From assembly GCA_040954595.2 (NCBI GenBank), contig CM082577.2, positions 17,980,001 to 18,044,000 on the forward strand: a stretch of DNA of 64,000 bases, written 5' to 3'. This DNA is from Balanoglossus misakiensis (lineage: Eukaryota > Hemichordata). The notes below the pieces were generated by a model, which did not search any database, was not told the origin of the DNA, and saw nothing but the letters and a program-made list of their open reading frames with translations. Of the stretch, positions 10,091 through 22,336 are shown in pieces. Position numbers and translations under genes: made by a program. Position 1 is the first letter of the stretch. Each line of letters begins with the position of its first letter.

Positions 10091-12169
10091 TTAAAGCTGC
10101 AAGCAGCATTGAAGGGGCCCAAGCATAGAGTGAATAACCATTAGACTCCATTCAGGGTTGTACCATTCAAATGCGTAGGCTGTATTTGCTCTCGATGTTG
10201 AGATATGGGGAAGTAGGCAACCACCCGAAATGGATGTCCTACAAGTACAAACACAACAACCAAAGGTGAACTTCTACGTTGTAAGTACTTCAGTAAGTAC
10301 TTCAAAGGTCAGCTGAGGGTACCCAAAATTGGGCCAAAAATTAGGATTCTTATTTGGTTCATATTCAAGGAAAATCCTCGCCCTTTGGGTTTGTCAAATT
10401 AGATATGGCCATAATAATGAGTTACGCAAGTAAGTTACAGGTGGCCCCAGAAATTACCATTTCATGACGCAGAGGGTCCTACCCTAGCCCTCCAAACACC
10501 TGGCTATATATGATGTGCATGCTAGCATATGGAAAGCAGGTCAATGGACACCTGAGGTCATCCAAAAAATTGTCATTCCTGTTTATGTCATGTGCAACAA
10601 ATCCTACATTTGCAGCCCTTTCACTTTGCCTACCATTAGGTATGCACGTAATACATGAATCAAGCAGGTGTCACAGGTATCCCCCTGTATTTGGCATTTC
10701 ATGATAGTTTCATCCCTCCAAATACCAAAGCTGCACCTGTACAACGTGCTGAGATATGGCACTGTACGACAGAGGTCATCCAAATCACCTTATACATTTG
10801 GGCAAAAACCAACGGACAATTACATTCGTCCCTGTGGAACAAAACCATACCTATCGCCCTGTTGGTTAGTGTTCAATTAAATGTACAAAATCAATGACTT
10901 AGGCAGGTGCAACAGGTGACCCCGCCTTTGGTATATCATTATGGTCCCATCCGTATATGCCCTCCACAAGCCAAAGCTGCATGCATCTGCTGTGGATGCT
11001 CACTAAGCAAAAGTAGGTGAAATGTCACATAAGGTCGCCCACAACTTGACAGGAAAATCGGACTTCATATTGATCCATGTGCAACAAATACCACGCTAGC
11101 ATCCCTTTCATTGACCCCACAATTAGTTTACGCATGAACATAATTGAGTTACGCAGGTGTCACAGGTGACCCCCAAATCGGGCGTATTATTTTAATCCCA
11201 TACAGATGCATGAAGCTGCGTGCCATTACGTGCGACCTGATAACCCCCACGGCCATCTGCGGGCCGACCCCCATATACTGAATGTCCAGTTGCAATGTCA
11301 CGACTGAAGTAGAAACTTTTGAACGGCAACGAAGCCTGATCTCTGATTATTGCTGGTCCCATACTCCCTTCGTGCAAGAAAATCACTGGTCTGCTGACGT
11401 ATTTCGGCCGATTTCCCGAACTACTATCCACTACACGTGACTACCATGCTAATGAAACCTCCCACAACATTAGCGACTGAGGGTCAAAGTCCGCTGCTGC
11501 ATTACATTGAATGTTATAACCGGTGTAGCCGGGTCTGGATAAAAACATTTGAATGGCAACAGCTAACAAACTCAGCGTAATTCAATAAAACGCCCTAACA
11601 CAGCCTGAACTCCGATAATGTGTTGTCCCAAAATTCATTCCGTGGAAAATAATCACTGGTCTGTTTACGTATTTCAGCCGATTTTCCAAGGACTACTGCA
11701 ACCCGCCAGAAGTGAGTAGCCTGCTAATGAGATCTCCACAACATTACGTAATGACGGTCAAAATCTGATGCCCCAGTGTTCGTCCTCAGCCCACCAAAAA
11801 ATGCGAAAAATATTACAAAAATCTTCTTCTCATAATCGAGGTGGCCTAGGACCTTGAAATTTGGCACAGGGGATTTTGGCCACATGGTCTACAAAAATCG
11901 CGAAAAGAATGTAAATGACCACATTAACGTGCAAATTAGGTCAATTTGAAAATTTCGCTTGTTTATAGCCACCAAGTCACGTGACTAATTACAAATTCAA
12001 AGGGCAGGTGCACCAGTACTCGTGGGCCCCAACCACCGTGCCAAGTTTCATAGGCGTAGGTCCAGGGGTTTTTGAGAAAAACGGGAGCAAATAAACGACT
12101 CAAGAAGAAAGAAGAAAAACTCCAGCAATAACAGAAGGGGCCCAAGCGCCTGAGGGCGCTTGGGCCCCT
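10091..12169. mobile_element. 2.1 kb non-autonomous element with 3' hairpin and tandem repeats
   Basis: The left end reads TTAAAGCTGCAAGCAGC followed by GGGGCCCAAGC (about 10117-10127). The right end is a perfect 14-bp hairpin, GGGGCCCAAGCGCC-TGAG-GGCGCTTGGGCCCC (12137-12168). The GGGGCCCAAGC word is thus shared, in both orientations, by the two ends. The interior holds about four diverged units with a period near 240 bp (about 10420-11170), each carrying a 'gcaggtg(t)cacaggtgacccc'-like core. Two units with period near 285 bp follow (about 11350-11490 and 11635-11780), each with 'aatcactggtct' and 'acgtatttc'. No transposase is seen. The class is unassigned. Confidence 0.65.
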
Positions 12170-12560
12170 AAAAAATCGCGTCAAGGACATGGTGGTCCAT
12201 TGAGTGATTACACAAGAAAAAGTCTACAGACAGACAGACACACACACACACACATAGCGAGAGATCAATGGGCTATTTTCAAATCAATCTGACCAGTAGT
12301 TGTTGAGTTTTGACCAATTTCACATTTTCCCAGCTAATTTGCATATTTTTGGCAATGGCAACTTCATTTGAACAAACTCCCATCTACAGCCTGGCCTGCA
12401 TCTACACACCAAATATCGAGGTTATATACACAGCGGTTTTCAAGTTTTTGATGTGGACGGACATACAGACATACATACATCCATCCATACATACATACTG
12501 TAGACGCAACCGATCCCATAAGGTCCCATGGTATAAACCAATGGGACCTAAAAATCTGAA
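12170..12560. repeat. Repeat with simple-sequence tracts
   Basis: It opens with the 'gcgtcaaggac' text that also begins the repeat at about 9206 and includes an (AC)n tract (about 12239-12255) and an (ATAC/ATCC)n tract (about 12468-12500). Non-coding. Confidence 0.5.
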
Positions 12561-13141
12561 ATAAAATAAAGGGGGTCACTGTGCTTGTTTTTTAAATACA
12601 AAGCCGTGAATTTAGTCGATAACTGACAAACACTGGTTACTGCTCAGCCAGCATTTTTTCACCAGTGGTTTGTCTATGGGCAAAACATTTAACGAAGTTT
12701 ATCTCAAAATAGAGCGCGGTGACCATATGATTTTATTGGACAGATGAATTCACTTTTATTTGACTAAAGCTACGTGTAAAATTTTGTGAAAATGACAATA
12801 GTAGAAGTAAGTTTTCTAGCAATCTCAATGTCCTATGGGAAGAGACACATGCGCACAAGTTTGCACAGTTTACCGGATATGTTCTGCGAGCACATCCTTT
12901 AAAAGCATAACTGGGGAACCATTTGTGTTGCAGACTTTTTTCGACAGGGAATTTAAAAAGCCTAGACTTCTAGATTTATTCACCCCAGTTCCCTCTATAG
13001 AGAGAAAACCTTACCATAGAAATCAATGGATTTGGACTGAACCATGGTGGTGAAAGGGTTAAACATCATGCTACTGATGGGGTCAAGAAAATTTATTTTG
13101 TTGAATGGAGTGAGTGACTTCATCGTTTTTGCTCATGTTCT
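12561..13141. other. No gene recognised
   Basis: Only short unassigned open frames on either strand. Confidence 0.5.
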
Positions 13142-13150
13142 GTTGTTTTT

Positions 13151-13262
13151 CAATCTGATTAAAATCAGATGTAGGGAACGGCGACATGTTTTTTTTATGC
13201 TGTCGCCATACACTACCAAAAAAACACGTCGCCGTTCCCTACATCTGATTTTAATCAGATTG
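13151..13262. mobile_element. MITE, 112 bp, 9-bp target duplication (copy 2)
   Basis: It has the same termini as the 2405-2498 element (CAATCTGATTAAAATCAGAT and complement) and the same GGGAACGGCGAC subterminal text. It is flanked by a 9-bp duplication GTTGTTTTT (13142-13150 and 13263-13271). The independent 9-bp duplication at each copy supports transposition of the family. Confidence 0.85.
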
Positions 13263-13271
13263 GTTGTTTTT

Positions 13272-13653
13272 GAGAGAATGGTTTGGAAACTTCTACATGC
13301 AATGCTTTAAATCCATTCTCAGTCTACAGGTGATCAATTAAAGTGCCCTCAATGGTAACACTGGGAAATCATAAATATGACATCATAGATAGAACACTGC
13401 ATTCAAGCTGACCCAATACCGCCACTGGCTGCACTGTTCAAACGAATTGTCAGACTCAGTCAGGAATGCATCAGCCAATTTGCCAAGAGTTTGGGCAAAA
13501 CGGCGATCACATACATGTAACATCAAATTGCAAACTTTTCACACATTGCAACCATTGGCTAATTTGGGGTTTTATTTTCCATGAATGGATGACGCGTATC
13601 ATCTTTATTGGTATTTTAAATTTGGAATATGTAATCATGTGAAACATTTATAT
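13272..13653. other. No gene recognised
   Basis: Nothing recognisable on either strand. Confidence 0.5.
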
Positions 13654-13788
13654 ATAATCTCCCAGTATTTCGAACGAGTATTACATCAGCGAGGGACGAG
13701 TGACTCCCACATAGCGGCCGGATACAGCTATGGGGGAGTCACAAGTCCCTCGCTGACGTAATACGAGTGAGAAATACTGGGAGATTAT
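13654..13788. repeat. Near-perfect hairpin (foldback element)
   Basis: The left arm starts ATAATCTCCCAGTATTTC and the right arm ends with its exact complement. Inner arm text 'gagggacgagtgactccc' pairs with 'gggagtcacaagtccctc'. It lies directly against the TIR element that starts at 13790. Confidence 0.75.
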
Positions 13789-13789
13789 G

Positions 13790-14912
13790 TATTTATTATA
13801 TTCCTAGACCCGGGACAGTCTTAATATTTTGCAATAAAATTGATTTTAATGGTTTCGGAAGGGTTTGAATTATTTCAAGCTGCGCATGGATATAGTGAAA
13901 AATGGTTAAGAGGCTCAGCTCAGCTGATTCAATTCATTCATAAAATTTGTGTGAGACGGGATGGACATACGTGCAAGTCGAATTAATATTTGTCAACTAG
14001 TTTTAAAATGCCTTGTTTCACAACAAATTCAACAGTCACGAAATCAAACAGTCAACATCTCAATCCTGTGAACTATCGCTAGTATTGTCGATTACGGCTC
14101 GACGTTTACACGGTCGCGATCGCGGCGCTGGCTGACTCGCGGTCCAAGCAACATTGATGGCTGCCCGTTGATCGTACACTCGGTCATGGTGGCCCCAGAA
14201 AACATTCCCGCAGCTGCAGCCGCTACGATACCCCCCTCCGATGTAGGCTGGAAGGGAGACGCTGCGACAGACGTGAGTTGGTGTGGATGACTGAGCTCGG
14301 TAAGGCAAAAGAGCGTGCTGTCGATCCCACACTGGTATGTGAGCGTGTCCGGCTCGTAGCCAGAATCGTCGCGCGCTCTGCCTCGACGCGATGAAGAATT
14401 TCGACAGGTAGACGTCCAGAATTTCAGGCGGAATTTCATGTTGACCTGTCACTGAACCATCTTCTGTCAACTCTAGAAATTTTCTAAGTTGTTTCACCGC
14501 GTTTGTGGTTGATTTTACAATGTTCTGCTCTTTAGAAAATCATCAATGTCGTTCGACGACATAGCTATCATATGTGCCGCTCTGTCGCTGACATATTTGA
14601 TCGAGCAAAAATTTTGAAGCGCAGATGACAGTCGTCAAACTTTCCCCGCCACAGTTTCAATACATCGAGCAAACTAATAAAATATCATTAAACGATACTT
14701 CACATGTGCTTTATTATTTGTAACCCCATTTTTCCCGAACTTCAAAATAACATCGTAGGATAGTATTTTTATTTGTTTACAAACTGAAAGTAGTTCCGGC
14801 AGAATTATTGGCAGTGACGTCGTACTACAGTAATATGCAATCTGTCGATTTCTTATTACTATAGTGTGACGTCACACTCTGGTAATAATCGGGTCTAGGA
14901 ATATAATAAATA
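13790..14912. mobile_element. 1.1 kb TIR element carrying a broken ORF
   Basis: A perfect 23-bp inverted repeat bounds it, starting TATTTATTATATTCCTAGAC at 13790 and ending at 14912. The interior carries a GC-rich minus-strand open frame remnant (next entry). Target duplications were not identified, so the class is not fixed. Confidence 0.6.
14060..14497 (-). pseudogene. Remnant of a Crypton-derived (DUF3504-like) recombinase-family protein
   Basis: Reading downstream on the minus strand, one frame gives IPPEILDVYLSKFF. Then, after a one-base shift, the adjacent frame gives YEPDTLTYQ, and later GNVFWGA/FSGATM text follows. The pairing of '(I/L)PPE.LD.YL..FF' with 'YEP.(T/S)L' is typical of the N-terminal part of proteins with DUF3504/Crypton-like regions. 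It is short and frame-disrupted, with higher GC than the surroundings. The assignment is by motif memory only and is tentative. Confidence 0.35.
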
Positions 14913-15403
14913 CATGTATTCACCAATCAGACCACTTGAAACATTGGCCAATGACAGCCCTGGATAGAGTGACATATACCTGACCCTATTGCGTGTGTAG
15001 CAGCAGAAGGTCAGGGGAACCAGACATGTACATTACTACACATGATTCAAGCAAAATTGAAGTCCTCTGAGACCAGCCTGAATATCATTTATTATTATAC
15101 ATCTAGTGCCGAGAACAATAGATTTTGGCGTGCAATAAAAAGCCGTACGGAACGGTACGTACGGAACGCGCGTTAAATAAGTTTTAGGTTTCAAGGCGCC
15201 CCAACTCACCGTGTACAGGTATGCGTTGTTATGCGGACGGTTTCAAGGCGCCCCCACTCCAACGCACGTGCGCACACGTAAACAAAAAAGAAAGATGGCT
15301 GCTCACTGAGTCAACTGAGCGGTTTTCGATCGATTGTATCGGCATTTTGGGTGTTTTGAAAGCCAAGTAACATGCAACACAAGAACTAACGGAGATGTAA
15401 GAT
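14913..15403. other. No gene recognised
   Basis: Non-coding. 'gccgagaacaatag' near 15108 has a rough inverted partner near 15582, perhaps the outer limits of the hairpin-bearing element at 15412-15546. Confidence 0.4.
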
Positions 15404-15411
15404 GTATAATA

Positions 15412-15546
15412 ATAAGGTTATTACGAAAATACCGCAAAGTATGCACGAGGACATTAGCGCAGCGCATCGCCCTCCGCTACGCGTCGGGCGATACTCAGCG
15501 CTAATGTCCTCGTGCATACTTTGCGGTATTTTCGTAATAACCTTAT
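15412..15546. repeat. Perfect long hairpin (foldback element)
   Basis: The left arm starts ATAAGGTTATTACGAAAATA and the right arm ends with its exact complement. The arms are about 53 bp around a GC-rich loop. Confidence 0.8.
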
Positions 15547-16044
15547 ATTATCATACATGCAACGCCTGTATTTAACACTTTCTATTGTTCTTGCCCCGAA
15601 GATATTTTACGGTATTTCACAATGTGAAAATATCGAGTCCGCATCTCGAACTATTTTTGAGAACGCGCTGAAATCATCACACAGCATTGACTCAGTGATT
15701 AGCGCGACAGTTCGCTGCGCGCGCGAGCGACATACGAGGCATAAGACTCTAGTGAAGAAGGGTGTTGTAAAATTCGGTTATTATTTTTACTTACTCGGAA
15801 TTCTCAATGCGAAATAATTGTTAACATGATATTTTCAAAGAGAACGTAGACAATTTAATTTAGAATGCGGATGTGCCCATCGTAATGAAAGCTGCCAACC
15901 CCCTTAAAATGATACTACGGCCCACACGTCATACATCACAACATGGCTACTGCCGTGATCCCAGCGCCCGGTTCAAATTTGGAATTGTTTTTCTCGGAGC
16001 ATTTTCGCAAATTGTACTGTTTTATACGTAGGCACGTATGATAA

Positions 16045-16136
16045 AGGGGTTATTAGTATTACACGAATTTTGGTCGATAATGCGACGCATTCTCGAATAT
16101 GATGCGTTATCGACTAAAATTCGTGTAATAACCCCT
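16045..16136. repeat. Short hairpin element
   Basis: The arms start AGGGGTTATTAGTATTACAC and end GTGTAATAACCCCT, about 40 bp each with minor gaps. Its outline (TTATTAC-containing arms) resembles the 15412 hairpin. Confidence 0.65.
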
Positions 16137-16352
16137 AATTATTGGAGCAAGGCTCCTTACTCCTACATGTAGCTATGGTTTGACAAGGAGAAAGTCAACT
16201 GGAGTTTGGGAGACAAAAAGTATTACTGCAATTGAGAACAAATTTAACTTACGTAAAGTTAGAGTCCCTTCACAAGATTCATCAGGAAAAGCTGTACTGA
16301 CAAGTCGTTGTCAGTGACTTAGTCCCTATCAAGTATCAGATCAGTAATTATA

Positions 16353-16721
16353 TTAGGCCGTTCACATTACTCAAAAAAGGCTAGGACCTTGTCCTAGCAA
16401 GGTCCGTGGCTGAGCAAAAAAACAGGTCTGAACGGGTCTGGCCAACCCTAGCCTGTCCGGACAATTTTGGTCCTAGTTTAATGGGGTGGTTTGTGGTCGA
16501 CTCTGGTCCCAGCACGGTGTGTGTGGACACGTTTTGTCCGACTATGGTCCTAGTTGACACCTTTTACAATTGACATAAACAGTATAGTCTATCATTTCAC
16601 AATGGTGAAAATCGTATAAACAAACAGAAAATGACCAACATGGTTCTGTTTTATAAGGTCAAAGGTTGGCGAGACGATGTTGGCCAGGACTGTCTGAAAC
16701 ACAATGTGAACGGGGACTAAA
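16353..16721. mobile_element. Harbinger-like MITE (tentative)
   Basis: The left end is GGCCGTTCACATT after 'tatta'. The right end is AATGTGAACGGGGAC before 'taa'. The inverted termini share CCGTTCACATT. The interior repeats 'ggtcctag'/'ctaggacc' words. There is no transposase. The class is inferred from terminus style and TTA/TAA flanks. Confidence 0.5.
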
Positions 16722-17018
16722 GATCAGCTTATCAATATCTTGTCACAATCATCGGGAAATGTAGTTTTGTCCGGCCATGGGCCTAGATGTGAACCTAGCA
16801 TATGAGAACACCAAAGAAAATCATGATGGAATGATATCACTTATCAGTCCAGACATGTTTGCATAACAGTATGACATCCACATGTACATTACAAATAGTG
16901 TGCTGTATGTGTGTGTGATTCAGTGTGCCCACTAAACCCATATGGTGTGCCACTAACTAAACAAACTCACTGGTGACTCAAGAAAATTATCCACACTACA
17001 TGCATTTAGGTATAGGGC

Positions 17019-17453
17019 TAGCCCGGAGACACAGGCGTAGTAGGGGAAAAGGAACGCCCGGGGACAGTCTCTATTTACGCACCGAATTCTGTGCGCAGAA
17101 TGACACGGGTGGTAAATCTTGTGTGTAAGCTAATTGGTCACTCAATGTAACAATGTGTAAACCAAATGACATCATCGCATTCTAAATAAGGAAATAGAGG
17201 TGGAGTCATGAGTGAAATTCCCGCAACGGGGTGTGGGAGTGGTTTTGAAGGTGTATGAATATTCATAACCAAGCTTTGTTAATTATATCATCCAACCACT
17301 GGCGCCCGTCAACATTTGATAGATCACTCGTTATCCATGCGTTACTAAGCGACCCTGATCGTTGCCAGGGCTACTATCTTTCAGCTCAGCAGGAAATTTC
17401 TCTACTGTCCCCGGGCGTTGTATTCTAGATCAACGCCTGTGTCTCCGGGCTAG
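17019..17453. mobile_element. hAT-like MITE
   Basis: The termini are TAGCCCGGAGACACAGGCG and its complement, with GGGCTAG at the right end. The flanks are TATAGGGC on the left (17011-17018) and TATAGGGC on the right (17454-17461), an 8-bp duplication as made by hAT transposases. The 1-bp offset between the ends leaves a 7-bp reading possible. A subterminal 'cccggggacag' / 'ctgtccccggg' inverted pair lies inside. Non-coding. Confidence 0.6.
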
Positions 17454-17461
17454 TATAGGGC

Positions 17462-20400
17462 TGACTCAGTGAAATTTCTAGAAATCCTTAAATTGACTCA
17501 AAGCTTTTAAAAATTGTTTATCAGAGGGCACACTGTACATCACTGTGATTGTGAAAATGTACATGTAGAATTTCCTTTAATCCAAACTTGTGTGAATGAA
17601 AATGTTTGAGCTTGTCCGAGTAATGGCTCCGGACATGACAAAGTCATTCCAGAATGACCCCTGGTGGTCATGTCATGACAAACAGTGACATGCTGTTGCA
17701 TGTACATCAGTCATGGCTGCAAATATTGCATTACGAAATAAAATGATATCCATTTACAGGTGATAATACATTGTCCTTGTACATCAGTAGAGGCATGTTT
17801 CAGTGATGGCTCCAGACAAAATGGCTGCTCAGTGGCTAGGTATATATCATATCACACAATAAATTGACATGCATCATGCATGTGTAAAAAAAAACTCTAT
17901 AGACTATTACATTCATGATTCAATGAGTGTCCATGTTTGTACCAAGTTGGAATGGTCGGTTGGGGCCTGAAGTGTACCTCTTCTAACATTAAGGTGTTGG
18001 TGTGTGACCAACAGTTCAAAACCCAAATCCCATTTTCACTCCTTAAGTTATGTATCCCATTTATTAAAGCAAATCATCAACACACATCATCATGTCATAG
18101 CGTCAAAACATTAGAAAATTAGATAGTCACCCCCATTTTAGACCGTGAATAGATACATTTTTGCATACCCTATTTTAGAGCAAATTCCTGAAAATAAGGG
18201 CGGGACGTATACATATTGGCAAATATAGGGGCCTGGAAGTACAACCCTTTGGGGTTGAGGCACACATCTAATGGCTATGGATATTAAAACAAAACATCAC
18301 AAAATAAAGTTATGTGCATCTTTGTATGACGGTACATTGTCCTTGCACCAAGTTTGAATGAAATCATGGTTGAATGTTGAAAATCATAATAACTTGCAAA
18401 AAATCTAGACTACAATGCATATCTTGTGCAATTCTGACAAGCTTGACTCATGTCTTTGCATATGTGTATTAACCTCCCTTCCAGTAAGAGATGCCTTTGC
18501 AACCACAGATTAATTCAATATTCACTTAAGCTTGATCTTGACAGTGTTTGAAATGCAAGTGGTGGCAAAGTGAGTGCAGATATTGTAATTAGAACGATTA
18601 CACCTGCAGTTGTGACCAATGGACTATAATGAGGATTGACCCATTTGTTAAGTTTTGTGGTACGACCAATCACATCCATGGTATTACATGTAGTACTATT
18701 ACCAAGAACATGACAGTATTATTGAATAATGTTTTAAATGTATCATGAATTTACACAGTGCCATTTTGATCTGCGGTTAAATTGTGCCATTATTTCATAC
18801 AGGCACCGTGATACAGGTTGCAAACCAGTGACAATATATTTGAAAGAAAAACGTTTAGGTTTCAATTTCATCAATTTGATATTAGCCAACAACAAAAACA
18901 GCAGCCACATGAGCAACAAACCACGTTCCACTGTACCACATTAGTGGCAATAAATGTAGCCGACTTTTCGTGCCTGATAGGCTGATACACCAGTCTCGTA
19001 GCCATGACCTCAAGGCTGAATGGCGATGATTTTGATTGATTGTGTCACAATCTGACCTGACCTATTGTTTTCAAACAATCGAACCTCGCCTGTATTATTT
19101 CCGGTGATGGCCGCGGGGACACAAGAACTTGATCTTGACCCCGTCAAATGACTTCAATAATCAAGGCAAATGTTTGTAACCAACCGCTGAAAACAAACTA
19201 TGTGGTGTTACACCAATCTCGTTTGGACATTTTAAAATAAGATAAACTGGATATTACATCTTTGACCCTCACAGCAACAACGAAAGCAAATAGAGGATGC
19301 GGGACCCATACTCACCAAATGATCCACACACATTTCAGATATATGGCGTAAAAAGTAACGAATTTTCTCGGACTCGGGAGATCCCATACTTACCCTTATA
19401 TTGGTTCTTTAATGGCTAAATTCCAGTCGAACATGTAAGGGTACAGAATCAGATGAGAATGTTGATACAAAATTATCATAGGAATAGCTTTCCTTGACAA
19501 AATGGATATGGATGTTGTTGTCAGACTTCGTGTCTAATATACAGAAACCGATATCAGCCAACTTAGATCAGACGCGTTGTTCAGCTGATCGGAGCTGTCC
19601 CGTTCATTGTACTCAGGAAATTTCAGCAAATATCTCTCCTAGAGGTGTCTTCCTTTGTCGTACCACCACTCTCTGATCCGGAAATGGGACAAATCCTTTT
19701 TGGTAACAAAAGAAACACACCAGATTTTTCGCAATACACACAAAGAAGAAGTTATTTCCTGTTCATCACAGCAGCCAGTGAACTATGTCTGACGTCAGGT
19801 CAAATCATGTGATCACGCGAAATAATCGGTGAGGGCGCCATTAGTTGAACTTGCATTGCGCACAACAAAAAATCAAACCAGATATGAACTGAATATGCTC
19901 ACTGCAAATAGGCAAAAAATAATTTTATAGTGCTATATTTATGTAATGATTATTTGTTTAGGGAGTGTTCATGTTTTTTTTTACTTAGGGGGCATAATAC
20001 TTATTTACCATTGTCATGTTAATTATCTCCTGATTTGTACAATTATTGTGATAAATCTAGAGTTACTGCATTATATATAATGAAACTCACCGGAGATACT
20101 GATTTCATAAAGTTATGAAAGACTGTGATCGAGTTATGAAAGACTGTGATCGAGTTTTATGACACTATTCCCAATTCTACATACTTTAACTTGCTTTGGT
20201 AAAGACTGAATAATTCAGTCTTCATTAAACCAAATGAACGTATGCAGTCAAAATCTAAATATTCCTATCTTTTTAGATTTGACATTTATGAAATGCTGAA
20301 GTATCAGTGACGAAATTGGAATATGAACCAATGTAATACAGTATACACTTTCTCTCACTCATATTGACAACTGTTCAAGCTAGCAATATTTATTTGTGTT

Positions 20401-22336
20401 GTCATAAATCCACGTCGTTTAAGATCTGGCTGCATGGGAACTTTGTAGTTTCCCTAAACCTCCTGTTTATCACAAGTCATACAGTACTACTATCATGACA
20501 TCATCCTACCATTCTTATACTAGCATTTGTGAGGTAAGGCAAATGTTGTTTTTGGTCATGGCTTTTACCCAATGTACACTATGCACTCCGTTGAGTCGAG
20601 TTCTGCCTGGCCAGACAATGATAGAATCAAAGATTGACTCAGGGCCGGGTTTATAAAGCGATACACGCGTTGACCAGAAACAATTCTTTCTTTTTTGCCT
20701 AACGATCACAAATACAATATATGGTAATATATACACTAGGGTAGAACTAACCACCTGCGAATTTATTTCCTAGTGAAGAGTGATGTCATTTTATTTACAT
20801 GATATGAATGATTTCATGTATAACATGAAGGTTGGGATTTGTAAATGACGATCCAAAAGACCGAAAGTGACTTGTAAAGCCTCAGTATTTGTACATTTTG
20901 GCTATTTTGTACTATGTTTGTCGTTTGTATCAACTACATGTTTCGTTTGCTTTGCTAGAGCATGGTGACCTATGCACTATTTAATTTATCAACACAATTC
21001 ATATATGTAGGCCTAAATTTAGAATTATTATTGTTGAATAACGAATCTGAGTTATTGCCATTTCAGAATGCTAGAAGTATAGAATAAGAAACTATAGTCG
21101 ATAGAAAAATAAATACTGACTGACAAGTAATCCTTTCGCGTTCCTTTTTGTGTTGTTGAAAAAAAAGTAACCCCTTTCTAGTTTTCGCGGACCATGACGA
21201 GGAACAAAATTCAAAAACATCTCCCCTCCTCCGTGATTTCGGGAACACAGATGGATACCTAGATATTTTCCCTGAGTGTGCCGCCACGGAGATAATACCA
21301 TGCCCCTTCACAATTATACAGTCTATCATGCAAGTCCTGTACACTATTCTGGAAATAAATTTAAACATAAAATAAAGTACTAGTCAAAAAGAAAGGTGTA
21401 CATTAAGCCGACATCACCAATGGCGGATGGTAGCATGGTATAATTTTTTATATTAGACGCGTTCATTTACAGATTAAATCTTGCAACTATGGCGGAAGCA
21501 CAAGGCACACTAATCTTCTTTCTGTATACACAATCCAACGCCACAGTCTTCATGTTAATGGGCAACTGTAAAAAGATGGAAAGAGAATTAAACGACAATG
21601 GCATGAACAAAATTCGGCGAAGACTTTGGCACAAACACTAGTATGGTTATTCCCAGTTGTTGTTTAACGAAATCACCTCAACCTGCCTTGTGGTAAAACA
21701 ACAGTCTCATCTGGAGCCTAATAATCTTTCATTTTTATGTTCGTTTGGTTGGGAATACTTTGCATGTACCAGCTGTCATCCGGAAATGTACCGAGCAATC
21801 TGCCGTGTCCACCAACTGATGACGTAGAGAAATCTGTAGCTTTGGGGCACAGCAGCTTGCCCCGGAATTCAATACAGTAACATCATATCCCCATCCAAAA
21901 AATCAAAGTGATTCAATGTTCATGCGTACACTCCAGGTCCTCTCGCAGTGTTAGATTAACAGTCCGCGGTATTGTCAGGTGGCTTTCATCCTTTTTGTCG
22001 AGTGAAATACCTGCAAGGTCTTTTGCTTGGTTATGTACAATATCGCATCGTATCACAACATGGTTTTTGAAAGCGTTTGCTTTACATCGGCCAGTACTTC
22101 TATATACGAACAGCCGGGTTACTTGCTAGATTATTGAATACATGTATAACCAAATCGACTGACTTGATATTTCATTGGGAAATGAAAGACTACCATCGCG
22201 TCAGTATTCAATGCAAACAAATCGGGTATTTTGCAAAAACGATAAAGGTTAGACTCATTCTAGTCTAGAATCCAGACTATTGTGTGGAGCGTAGCGAAAA
22301 AAACACACAAGTCAGGATTCTAGACTTGATTCATAC
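17462..22336. other. Long stretch without a recognised gene
   Basis: Both strands were read for exons and domains; none can be supported. A 22-bp tandem duplication containing 'gaaagactgtgatcgag' lies at about 20116-20157. Further 3' exons of the VWD gene should lie here on the minus strand, but none was identified. Confidence 0.5.

Noticed and set aside
12364-12579. Frames over the (ATAC/ATCC)n tract
   Set aside because: Simple-sequence translation.
15512-15817. 101-codon plus-strand frame
   Set aside because: Begins inside the right arm of a perfect hairpin and has no recognisable domain.
20515-21368. Minus-strand frames that might be further VWD-gene exons
   Set aside because: No VWD, C8 or TIL cysteine pattern and no convincing splice sites in phase.
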